The notes under the pieces were generated by a model that was given only the letters and a program-made list of their open reading frames with translations, was not told where the DNA came from and did no database searches. DNA of 64,000 bases from positions 1 to 64,000 of the forward strand of contig NZ_JAAFGZ010000027.1 in the NCBI RefSeq assembly GCF_010365105.1, written 5' to 3'. Origin of the DNA: Polaromonas sp. GTDB taxonomy: Bacteria; Pseudomonadota; Gammaproteobacteria; Burkholderiales; Burkholderiaceae_C. The translations under genes and the position numbers were made by a program. Below, in pieces: positions 39,998 through 47,800 of this stretch. The stretch's first letter is position 1, and the number at the start of each line of letters is the position of its first letter.

Positions 39998-40603
39998 AAC
40001 CCGGCGCCGCCAGCGCTTTGTGCAAGCAAGGCCAGGCTGTTCATGCCGGCTCCGGTCATCCCGACGAAAGACGGGCTGAAGACCGGCCGGCGCGTCGTAT
40101 CGTCGCGCTTCATTTCGACGTGTTCGCAACAAGTTGTTGCTGGCAGTTCACGTTGCGTTAACACAGTCGCAGCCAAAAAAGCCTTGTTTTGCAGGCACTG
40201 AAAAAAGCAAGGCCGACTCGCTGCAGGGCAGTTCTCTCCCCTGAACAGCCGTTTTACCAACCGTTTCAGCACCTTTGGCGGCCGGCTGAATGAGCCGCGA
40301 CGCAGCCCGCCGGTGCGCTGTTACTTGCTATTTCGCTCGAAACTGTGTGTTACTTCACACGGGTTGACCCTTATTAGCTCGACCGTCAAAATCCGCTGAC
40401 TTTTCGTTCACCGGCCTGTTGTGCCGCTTTCGAATGAATTGCAGCCCGGGGAAGCATTGCCAGATGACGCGTGCCCTGCCCTGGCTTCGCCGTCCGGCGC
40501 CAGTGTGAATTTCAGCACTTTCTGGTCGCCAGGCTCCCGTTCAATCCGCAGTTATTCGGTTCATTCATTGGATCAAATGATCCTTTCACGCCCAAAATTC
40601 AAC
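39998..40603. other. Gene-free spacer upstream of the chitinase-like gene
   Basis: About 600 bases without a convincing gene. An open frame joins the chitinase gene from 40421, but it has no signal-peptide character or ribosome binding site. No terminator is evident after the Rid gene. The regulatory region of the chitinase-like gene must lie here. Confidence 0.5.
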
Positions 40604-41779
40604 ATGATGCATTCACGTCCCCAATTCAATTCGATCACCAAAGCCCTGACTGGCGCCCTTGTCCTTTGCCTGGGCCAGGCAGCCAGCGCGGCCGAGGTAG
40701 CCCCGTATTTTCATTCATGGGGCGGCTCGTTGAATGATGCGAAACAATCCGCCGGCATGAACAGTGCCATCCTTGCCTTTGCCGTCACCAACGGCAGTTG
40801 CGCGCTGGTCCCCGATCTGATGAACAAGCTGGCGGATGCGCGCACCTATGTCGGGTCAGGCGGCCAGCTGATGATTTCGTTCGGTGGTCAAAACGGCGTG
40901 TATGCAGAGATTGCCTGCAAGGACGACGACCAGCTGTTCAACCTGATGGAAAAGCTGATGAGCGACGCGAATACCCGCCGCTTCGACTTCGACATTGAAG
41001 GCCAGCAGTTGAAGGATGTGGAAGGCACGGCCCGCAGAGCGCGTGTTCTGGCGCGGCTACAGGCGAAGTATCCCGACCTGTATGTTTCCTTTACCTTGCC
41101 TGGCTGGCTGCGGGGCTTCAGCACCGATTCCATGAATTTGTTGAACACGAGCGTGGCAGCCGGCGTGCGAATCGACATGGTCAATGTGATGACGATGAGC
41201 TTCGGCGTCGAGAACCTGCGCACCATGGTGTCACCTTCCACCGTAGGCGAAGCGTCACTCACGACGTTCCGTGCTGCCGCCAACCAGATGGCGTCGGTCT
41301 TTCGCGGCAAGACCCAGGGACAGCTTCACGCCATGATGGGGATCACGCCCATGATTGGAAAGAACGATGATGGTTCGACCTTCACGCTCGATGACGCGCA
41401 AATGGTTGCCAACTTTGTCAGGCAAAACGGCGTGGGCCTGATTTCTTACTGGTCTTTTCAGAGAGACCGCGCGCAATCCAGCAATGGATCGACCAATCTG
41501 GCATCGTTCAGCGGTGTGGCGCAAACTGACTTCCAGTTCTACAACATCTTCAAGTCTTCCGGCGGCGCTGTGGCCGCTGCTGCCACCCCGGCCCCAGCCC
41601 CGGCGCAGGCAGCTGTTGTGGCGGGAAGCTGCAGCGCTGGAAGCTGGAACCAGGGCAAGCAGTATGCGGCGGGCAGCATCGTGTCCTATCAGGACAACAA
41701 GATGTATGTCGCCAAATTTGCCAACCCCGGCTACAACCCGACCATCAGCACCTACTACTGGTCGCAGTATTTTTGTTGA
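40604..41779 (+). CDS. Secreted GH18 chitinase-like protein with C-terminal chitin-binding module
   Basis: A 391-residue secreted protein. A signal peptide ends near ASA/AEV. The GH18 barrel follows, with SFGGQNG on strand 3 and the catalytic D-x-D-x-E as Asp128, Asp130 and Glu132 in FDFDIE, then MVNVMTMSFG and an ISYWSF near the end. An Ala/Pro linker (AAAATPAPAPAQAAVVAG) leads to a ~50-residue CBM5/12-like domain (CSAGSWNQGKQYAAGSIVSY ... YWSQYFC). It should cleave or bind chitin-like polymers outside the cell. Starts at 40577, 40604 and 40607 are all possible; no good ribosome binding site separates them. Confidence 0.85.
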   Translation: MMHSRPQFNSITKALTGALVLCLGQAASAAEVAPYFHSWGGSLNDAKQSAGMNSAILAFAVTNGSCALVPDLMNKLADARTYVGSGGQLMISFGGQNGVYAEIACKDDDQLFNLMEKLMSDANTRRFDFDIEGQQLKDVEGTARRARVLARLQAKYPDLYVSFTLPGWLRGFSTDSMNLLNTSVAAGVRIDMVNVMTMSFGVENLRTMVSPSTVGEASLTTFRAAANQMASVFRGKTQGQLHAMMGITPMIGKNDDGSTFTLDDAQMVANFVRQNGVGLISYWSFQRDRAQSSNGSTNLASFSGVAQTDFQFYNIFKSSGGAVAAAATPAPAPAQAAVVAGSCSAGSWNQGKQYAAGSIVSYQDNKMYVAKFANPGYNPTISTYYWSQYFC

Positions 41780-41822
41780 AGGATTTGAGTCCGGCCTGGA
41801 CCCGTGTTCAAACGCGGGCACA

Positions 41823-41867
41823 GGAATGCAGAAGACCCAAAGTCTGATGAAGAACTTTGGGCATTCC
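41823..41867 (+). other. Hairpin downstream of the chitinase-like gene
   Basis: Nested inverted repeats GGAATGC...GCATTCC and CCCAAAGT...ACTTTGGG form a hairpin 44 bases after the stop. There is no T-run, so terminator activity is uncertain. Confidence 0.4.
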
Positions 41868-41937
41868 TCCGGTCTGAAATAGCGGGCCCATGACGGTGAT
41901 TCCAGTTCACCAGGGACATGGGCATTTCGATTTCTCG

Positions 41938-42318
41938 CTAGTCTTGATGATTCGCGCTCTCCTCAAACACGTAAGTCGTGAACTCATCAAGTTCCGTTGA
42001 CTTGTCGAAAAACGCATCGGCACCCGCAGACATGCAAAGTTCGCGCATTTGCGGGGTCGGATAGTTCGTCAGCACGACCACTTTCTGCGCAAGCGTCGGA
42101 CTCAGTTGCCTGATCACCTCAAGCCCATTGCCCTGGGCAAGCCACAGGTCCACCACCACCACGTCCCAGCAACACTGGTGCGTGCTCAGCCAGCGGCATG
42201 CTTCGCATTCGGTTCCCGACGAGCCGATCACACGCGTATCGGTCAGTTCCTCCAGGGCTTCGGCAAGCCACTCCAGAATGATCGGGTTGTCTTCAACAAG
42301 GTAGATTCTCAATTGCAT
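41938..42318 (-). CDS. Stand-alone receiver-domain response regulator
   Basis: A 126-residue CheY-like protein with the acidic E-D pair (residues 9-10), phosphoacceptor Asp57 in VVVVDLWL, Thr in VVLTNYPT and a Lys in FFDKS. There is no output domain, so it must act through protein contacts. It is divergent from the histidine kinase at 42779, its obvious partner. Start at 42318 is the Met directly before the receiver fold; the upstream frame has no domain character. Confidence 0.8.
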   Translation of the reverse strand: MQLRIYLVEDNPIILEWLAEALEELTDTRVIGSSGTECEACRWLSTHQCCWDVVVVDLWLAQGNGLEVIRQLSPTLAQKVVVLTNYPTPQMRELCMSAGADAFFDKSTELDEFTTYVFEESANHQD

Positions 42319-42568
42319 GAACAAGGGTAACCAGTGGCCTGCAGGCGCAGGTAGGACACCGGCCTTCCTGCGCCTAAGGCTGATACGCCCGTTCCGCCTT
42401 TTCCCTGTGCATGCAGGGCACTGGCTGCGCACGCGGCACAGCCTATTCAAACACTGTGTGCGGCAACGCACATACGGTTTCATTTCAACGTGTTAACTTG
42501 GGCGGCTAAATTTCGACGCGACAGGGTTGGCGGTATTCGTTTTGAACAGCCAAGCTTTTTTTGGTACC

Positions 42569-42625
42569 AAACAGGCCTCTGGCGCATGCGCAGAAGGCGC
42601 GAAGAGCTATAAATTCAGTAGCAAA
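42569..42625 (-). repeat. Interspersed short repeat, family A, copy 3
   Basis: On the minus strand: TTTTGCTACTGAATTTATAG, then CTCTTCGCGCC, TGCGCATGCGCCAGAGGCC and TGTTTG, the complete family A layout (GCTAC core, AATAGCT-like core, GCGC arms, AGGCC end). It sits in the spacer between the receiver and kinase genes. Confidence 0.75.
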
Positions 42626-42778
42626 ATTTCTGATGTCCTGCGCGCCGCGAGACAAGCTCAAGTTGATACCACGCTGGCTTTCACAGTATTGATGCAGCGT
42701 GCGTGCTGGGTCAGCGAATAACCGGTAGAGCCCGTCCATCGCAAATAAAAGGCTTGAAACGCCACGAGGATTGACTCC

Positions 42779-43912
42779 ATGATGAACGACTTTTTAGCCA
42801 ACAATCGGGCCGACCTGATTGCCAGGTGCATCGAAAAGGTTGCCAAAAGACCGAAACGGGCTGCTACCTCACTGCAGCTTAAAAACGGCATCCCGATGTT
42901 CATCGACCAGTTGACCAGAACACTGGCGGCCGAGCAAAACAATCAAGACGGCACCAGCCTTCAAATTTCCGGCCCGTCGGGCGGTGATGCGTCCAAATTG
43001 TCCGAAATGGGGCTCAGTGCGGCGGCACATGGCAAGGCGTTGCTGCACCTGGGCTACAGCGTGGACCAGGTCGTGCATGATTACGGCGACCTCTGCCAGG
43101 CCATCACGGACCTGGCCTTTGAGCGGGATGCGCCTTTCAGCATCGACGAATACCGCACCCTGAACCGTTGCCTGGACAATGCCATTGCGGACGCCGTGAG
43201 CGAATTCAGCGCCCAGCGCGATGCCGTCATCACGGTGCAGCAAGGCCTGCGTGAGAACGAGCAGCTGGGCTTTTTGATGCACGAGTTGCGCAACGCGCTT
43301 GGGACAGCCATCCTTGCGGTCACGGCCATGGAGATGGGCAACCTGACACCGGCCGGAGCCACCGGCGCCGTGTTGAAGCGCAGCCATGTGTCGATGGCCA
43401 GGCTGATCAGCAACGCCCTGGCCGAGGTGGCAGTCGAGGGCGGGCCACTCCGTCAACAGCAGCCCCTCTCGCTGGCGGCTTTCATCGCCGACGCCAAAAG
43501 CGACGCCGACCTGGATGCGGCCACGCGAGGGTGCCGTTTCACCGTGGCCGACGTGGACCCACGGCTGGGAATCGAGGTCAACCACGACCTGATGCTGGCC
43601 GCGCTGATGAACTTGCTGCACAACGCCTTCAAGTTCACGCACCAGCACACGGAGGTGACGCTGGAGGCGTACGCAGCGGGCGAGCGCATCCTGATCGAGG
43701 TGAAAGACCACTGCGGCGGCCTGCCCTCCGGCAACCCCGAAAAGCTGTTCACGCCCTTCAGTCAGCGCAGCGATGACAGGACGGGCGTCGGCCTTGGCCT
43801 GTCGATTGCCCGAAAAAACGTCGAGGCTGACGGCGGCACCCTGAGCGTTCAGGACAGGCCGGGCACGGGATGCATTTTCACCATCGACCTGCCGCGCCAT
43901 TCGGTGGGCTGA
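42779..43912 (+). CDS. Soluble histidine kinase with RsbRD-like N-terminal sensor domain
   Basis: A 377-residue kinase with no membrane segments. The N-terminal ~150 residues are an all-helical region (LIARCIEKVA..., LGYSVDQVVHDYGDLCQAIT) resembling RsbRD/globin-like sensor domains. The dimerisation box FLMHELRNALG holds His168. The ATPase domain has LLHNAFKFTHQ, DHCGGLPSG and GVGLGLSIARKNVE. It probably phosphorylates the divergent stand-alone receiver. No heme or ligand site is evident. Confidence 0.85.
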   Translation: MMNDFLANNRADLIARCIEKVAKRPKRAATSLQLKNGIPMFIDQLTRTLAAEQNNQDGTSLQISGPSGGDASKLSEMGLSAAAHGKALLHLGYSVDQVVHDYGDLCQAITDLAFERDAPFSIDEYRTLNRCLDNAIADAVSEFSAQRDAVITVQQGLRENEQLGFLMHELRNALGTAILAVTAMEMGNLTPAGATGAVLKRSHVSMARLISNALAEVAVEGGPLRQQQPLSLAAFIADAKSDADLDAATRGCRFTVADVDPRLGIEVNHDLMLAALMNLLHNAFKFTHQHTEVTLEAYAAGERILIEVKDHCGGLPSGNPEKLFTPFSQRSDDRTGVGLGLSIARKNVEADGGTLSVQDRPGTGCIFTIDLPRHSVG

Positions 43913-44283
43913 GACGATTCGGCCCACAGTCGAATGCGCATACCTGATGCTGCGCCGACAGTATCGGTACGTTCGACGTACGGACACGTCCTGAAGGCAC
44001 GACCGATGCAATTCGCTTCAGGGAGAAAGCCATGTTCGGGCTGCGGGCTGGCAAAATTTTCGGGGTGGTGAACAAGTATGGGCAATGCTGGTGGGCAACT
44101 ATGACGGAAATGAAGCGTCGTTGCGGGACCATTGCTCCAGTGAGTGTGCCAGTTACCCCTTGCCCCGTGCCCGAGCAAGTCAAGCCAAGTGGGGCAGCAA
44201 CATGCGGGCGCATCCTACAGAAGCCTGTCAGCGACGGCGTGATACTAACTGATGAGCTTGTTTTGAGCTTGATGGAATACACA
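43913..44283. other. Gene-free spacer
   Basis: These 371 bases contain an open frame from 44032 that joins the next gene, but the extension is cysteine-scattered with no domain and would hide the signal peptide of the downstream protein. No repeat or terminator was recognised. Confidence 0.45.
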
Positions 44284-44859
44284 ATGACCCACTTCCTGCC
44301 CTCCCCCACCCCACGGCGCCTCGTCGCGCTGGCCATGGCCTCGCTTTTCCTTGCGGCAGCCCCCGGCTTTGCCAAGGACCATGGCGATGAAGGAAACGGC
44401 CAGGGAAAACACGCGCAGAAGGAATACCAAAAGGCGCAAAAACACGCTGAAAAAGAATATGCCAAGGATCGAAAGGATGATCAGAAGCAGTACGAAAAGG
44501 CGCACAAGCAGGCCGAAAAGCGTCAGCGTGAAGACATCAGGCAAGGCCGCTACTTCGATGACCGGCAACGCATCGCTGTGCAGCAGTACTACACCCATAA
44601 CTACGGCAATGGCAAAAACTGCCCGCCGGGACTGGCCAAAAAGCACAACGGCTGCATGCCTCCGGGACAAGCCCGGAACTGGCAAGTCGGCCAGCGTGTG
44701 CCCAGAGGCGTGGTCGTTTACGCGGTACCCCAGCCCGTGATTCGCCTGCTGCCGCCTGCCCCATACGGTTATCGCTACGCCCGAATCGGCGGCGATATCG
44801 TTCTGGTGCAGCAACAAAACAACCTGATCGTGGACATCATCATCGGCCTGCTCGGCTGA
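44284..44859 (+). CDS. Secreted RcnB/CigR-family-like protein
   Basis: A 191-residue secreted protein: signal peptide (about 1-30, ending near GFA/KDH), a highly charged Lys/Glu/His-rich helical stretch ([20 protein letters not shown]), then a C-terminal domain with [35 protein letters not shown] and a hydrophobic end ([13 protein letters not shown]). The CPPGLAKK...CMPPGQA pattern is seen in proteins annotated as CigR or RcnB-like. RcnB acts in periplasmic Ni/Co homeostasis in E. coli; function here is unknown. Confidence 0.7.
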   Translation: MTHFLPSPTPRRLVALAMASLFLAAAPGFAKDHGDEGNGQGKHAQKEYQKAQKHAEKEYAKDRKDDQKQYEKAHKQAEKRQREDIRQGRYFDDRQRIAVQQYYTHNYGNGKNCPPGLAKKHNGCMPPGQARNWQVGQRVPRGVVVYAVPQPVIRLLPPAPYGYRYARIGGDIVLVQQQNNLIVDIIIGLLG

Positions 44860-45099
44860 TCTGATTCGAGCAGACTGCGCAGCGGGACAGAAGAGAGCGA
44901 CCCCGATCTGCGCCAAAATTTACCCACACAGTTTTTCATGCCTGTCGGCGCCGGCGCCGGTTTGACCAGGGGCGCCTAGTCGAATCGGCATCTGCGGCAA
45001 CAAAAAGTCAGCAAAAAGCCCGCACGTGGCAGGCTTTAGGGATGCAGTGAGCTGCGGGTAAAAGTGAGTGGTTCACTGCTGAGAATCGGCCGATAGGGC

Positions 45100-45258
45100 T
45101 CAAGGTATGGTCTTTTTCTCGCCATGTTTATGCGGTCCAGTCGGCGAGTTGGCCGAACTCTTTTTGGCCTGCGCCTTGTCGCCGGTCTGGCCGGTATCTG
45201 CGGATTTCGTCGGTGAATGCTTTTTCCCACCTTGGGAGTCTTTGGTGTTTTGAGGCAT
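45100..45258 (-). CDS. Small Lys-rich hypothetical protein
   Basis: A 52-residue, strongly basic, low-complexity protein (MPQNTKDSQGGKKHSPTKSA ...) with Lys, Ser, Thr, Gly and His and no hydrophobic segment, probably disordered. ATG 45258 has AAGGA six bases upstream; ATG 45264 would abut it, and 45276 has none. No family recognised. The good start signal is the main support. Confidence 0.45.
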   Translation of the reverse strand: MPQNTKDSQGGKKHSPTKSADTGQTGDKAQAKKSSANSPTGPHKHGEKKTIP

Positions 45259-45407
45259 CTTCATTCCTTGGGTCATGCGGCTGAACCCTTTCAACCGGTC
45301 AATACACTGTAGGCAGGTGCCAAGCGCTGCGCTGTGGGAAAAATAGCATCTGGCCGTAGGACGCGGCAATTGATAATTTCTTCTGGCACAGCCGACACAC
45401 CAGCACG

Positions 45408-45770
45408 GTGATCACGCTCGATACGTGTCGGTGTGCAAGTCGTGCCTGTGCGTCATATTGCTTTCAGGTCACCGGTGAACTGGCGTCCACGATAACCCGA
45501 ATCAATGAGCGTCCACGGCGCGCAATCAGCGCTTACTTGATCCAAGATGAAAATGGCCAGCTGTTGACTCAGTTTGCCCTGCGCTTACGCTTCGACAAAG
45601 CGCGCACGCTGGCGAAGGTGGATTTCCAGTTTCGGGATATTCGAGCGAAAGCAGCTACAGATACCGGTGACCTTGCACATTCACAAAAGTTACTTGCTCA
45701 CAAGAATCGCGAGATGACCGAGCACTACGTTCGAACGCGGATAGGTGAACGCGTTAAACCGCTCAGGTGA
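45408..45770 (+). pseudogene. Tyrosine recombinase (integrase) remnant, C-terminal part only
   Basis: From about 45465 the frame encodes the C-terminal catalytic part of a phage-type integrase: VTGELASTITRINERPRRAI, then FRDIRAKAATDTGDLAHSQK, LLAHKNREMTEHYVR with the nucleophilic Tyr, and IGERVKPLR. The N-terminal arm-binding and core-binding domains (over 200 residues) and the first catalytic Arg region are missing, and the first ~20 codons are unrelated. It is therefore a decayed fragment. Its 3' end overlaps the convergent DUF2971 pseudogene by eight bases. Together with the tRNA-Phe gene 1.1 kb away it marks an old integration. Confidence 0.75.
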
Positions 45771-46858
45771 AAGAAAAGGGTTTGTCTGGATAAGCCTCGA
45801 GTCCGGTATAGGACAGCCCAAACGCTTCTGAATTTTTCACCTCGATGCCCCACTCACGCAAAGATTTAGCAATGAAGTTCCGCTTGTGCGCGGGTGCTCT
45901 TGGATCAATGAATGCTGCGCTTATCATTCCGTCTGGCGTAGGTGCCGAGTAGTACTTGAAGTTCGTATCGTCGACGTTCGGCTGTGTAGCACTGTTCACC
46001 GATTGAAGCATTCTTAATATGTCTACCGATCCCTTGGCGGCTTCCAAAACAGAATTTTTAATTTCATCAAGGCCAGATTGCAACGAGGGCTCCCACCCGA
46101 ATCGGAGTGCCACTCGGACCTCATCCTCATACTCATACTCAAATGCTTTGTGTTTGAGAACTGATGGTTCCAAAAAGCCCGTCCATTGCGATGATCTTTT
46201 TCTGCCATTAAAGCTCACATTTTCGAGCGAGAACTTTGTGTTTTTCACGACGCGACGAGCCAGTCGCGTTCGTCGGGCCAGGCGCTTCAAGAGGTGCTGC
46301 AAATCCTCATAGCGTGCTGGCAAAACTTCCGCAACACACAAGAATGCAGTCTGCTTACGCTCCTCATCCCCTATCGCGATAGTAGTACTGACTCCATTGC
46401 TCGGCTAGTGCTAGGGCGCAAAGCTCTTGTAGCTTACCTACAGACGTTTGAACCTTCACAGATGCCTGATCAGGCGAGTACATCGACCACATCGCATGTG
46501 ACTCAGGATTTTTTGACCAACACGACACGAATCGGCAATTTCGCTCCGCATGAACCATTTTTGCGGCCGAGAACTCATCATGCGCCCCGAAACCTCCGCA
46601 TCCTTCACCTCTTGCAGACGCATATAGGGTTTTCACAAGCCGGTCCACCCCCTCGTTTTGATCTGGGTAGGTGCTCACCCTGGTCATCCAAAGCCTTCTT
46701 TCACTCAACGTTTGCGCAAGTGAGAAAAAGTCGGTAATGCGGTAAAGAGGTGTCGAAGGCTCCAGCTTCGAGTTTTTGCGGATCAACTCGAGGAAAAGAG
46801 GTGCCAGATTCGTTTCTAATGCTTCAGGTGCCATCACGAAATGTAGAAATTCTGACAT
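45763..46858 (-). pseudogene. DUF2971 family gene split by a frameshift
   Basis: The N-terminal part runs from ATG 46858 (MSEFLHFVMAPEALETNLAP) to a stop at 46364. It includes FFSLAQTLSERRLWMTRVST and CRFVSCWSKNPESHAMWSMY, typical of DUF2971. The C-terminal part continues in another frame, from DEERKQTAFLCVAEVLPARY to the stop at 45763, including KAFEYEYEDEVRVALRFG. The frames differ by one base, and the join falls at a run of four G near 46374-46379; removing one G restores a single ~365-residue protein. It is either a genuine mutation or a homopolymer sequencing error. Function of DUF2971 is unknown. Base composition is visibly more AT-rich than the flanks. Confidence 0.75.
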
Positions 46859-46869
46859 GATTGTAGAAA

Positions 46870-46900
46870 CGCCCCAGAACCCGAAAAGGGCGCTGGGGCG
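46870..46900 (-). terminator. Terminator-like hairpin downstream of tRNA-Phe
   Basis: GCCCCAG...CTGGGGC with an inner CCC/GGG pairing and a TTTT-containing loop lies 10 bases beyond the tRNA 3' end on the tRNA strand, followed by TTTC. It also lies just upstream of the DUF2971 start. Confidence 0.55.
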
Positions 46901-46909
46901 CATGAACAC

Positions 46910-46985
46910 TGGTGGCCTGGGGCGGAATCGAACCACCGACACAAGGATTTTCAATCCTCTGCTCTACCGACTGAGCTACCGGGCC
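46910..46985 (-). tRNA. tRNA-Phe (GAA), CCA encoded
   Basis: A 76-base cloverleaf is visible on the minus strand: D-arm GCTCAGTCGGTAGAGC, anticodon arm AGGATTGAAAATCCT with anticodon GAA, T-arm GGTGGTTCGATTCCGCC and 3' ACCA. The acceptor stem pairs GGCCCGG with CCAGGCC, which leaves a C-A mismatch at the fifth pair. Its 3' end points towards the integrase remnant, as expected for a tRNA used as an integration site. Confidence 0.95.
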
Positions 46986-47043
46986 TGAGCACATGAGTAT
47001 ATATCACCTGCAGGGCGGTTTTGCCCCGCTCCGGCGCCAAAAT

Positions 47044-47721
47044 TCACAGGTTGCGCTTGCCGCGTGTCAGGTCAACGCCGAGCTGCTTGAGTTTTCGGTA
47101 AAGATGGGTTCGCTCCAGACCGGTTTTTTCAGCCACACGGGTCATGGAGCCGCCTTCCTTGGCCAGGTGGAATTCAAAGTACGCTTTTTCAAACTCGTCG
47201 CGCGCGTCGCGCAGCGGCTTTTCGAGCATGAAGCTCTGGGTTGACTGCAGACCCCTGTCGGCGGTGGCCATCAAAACACTGCCGGCCATGATGACTTCAG
47301 GCACAAAATCAACCAGGGGCGAAGTCGCCTTCAGCGCATTGGCGGGCGGCCGGGCCACCGTTCGGGCAAGGCCCTGTTCGACGGCCTTGAGCAGCTTTTG
47401 CAGCGTGATGGGCTTTTCCAGGAAGGCCATGGCGCCGATCTTGGTGGCTTCAACCGCCGTGTCGATGGTGGCATGTCCGCTCATCATGATGACGGGCATG
47501 GTCAGCAGCCCGCTGGACGACCATTCCTTGAGCAGGGTCACGCCATCAGTGTCGGGCATCCAGATATCGAGCAACACCAGATCGGGCCGCGCCAGGGCAC
47601 GGGCAGCACGGGCCTGGGCGGCATTTTCAGCCAGATCGACCTGGTGTCCCTCATCATTGAGAATTTCTGAGAGAAGGTCGCGTATGCCGAGCTCGTCATC
47701 GACCACCAGAATATTTGCCAT
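47044..47721 (-). CDS. NtrX-like response regulator lacking the AAA+ domain
   Basis: A 225-residue regulator: receiver domain with DDE near 8-10, phosphoacceptor Asp52 in LLDIWMPDTDG and Lys in FLEKP; a short linker; then a C-terminal Fis-type helix-turn-helix (SMTRVAEKTGLERTHLYRKL). The receiver and HTH match NtrX, but the ~230-residue sigma54-interacting AAA+ domain of classical NtrX is absent, so it cannot activate sigma54 promoters in the usual way. It is paired with NtrY, 79 bases upstream. Start at 47721 is the Met of MANILVVDDE. Confidence 0.85.
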   Translation of the reverse strand: MANILVVDDELGIRDLLSEILNDEGHQVDLAENAAQARAARALARPDLVLLDIWMPDTDGVTLLKEWSSSGLLTMPVIMMSGHATIDTAVEATKIGAMAFLEKPITLQKLLKAVEQGLARTVARPPANALKATSPLVDFVPEVIMAGSVLMATADRGLQSTQSFMLEKPLRDARDEFEKAYFEFHLAKEGGSMTRVAEKTGLERTHLYRKLKQLGVDLTRGKRNL

Positions 47722-47800
47722 GATTGAATTGCTGCCTGCCTGTTGTTGATATGTTTGCTGCCAATATGAAGGTTTTGCGCCTGAATTGTCCGGGTCGCGG

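Noticed and set aside
44032-44283. N-terminal extension of the RcnB/CigR-like protein
   Set aside because: It would place the signal peptide about 84 residues inside the protein.
44947-44958. GGCGCCGGCGCC palindrome downstream of the RcnB/CigR-like gene
   Set aside because: Simple GC-rich self-complementary string with no T-run or partner element; expected by chance at this base composition.
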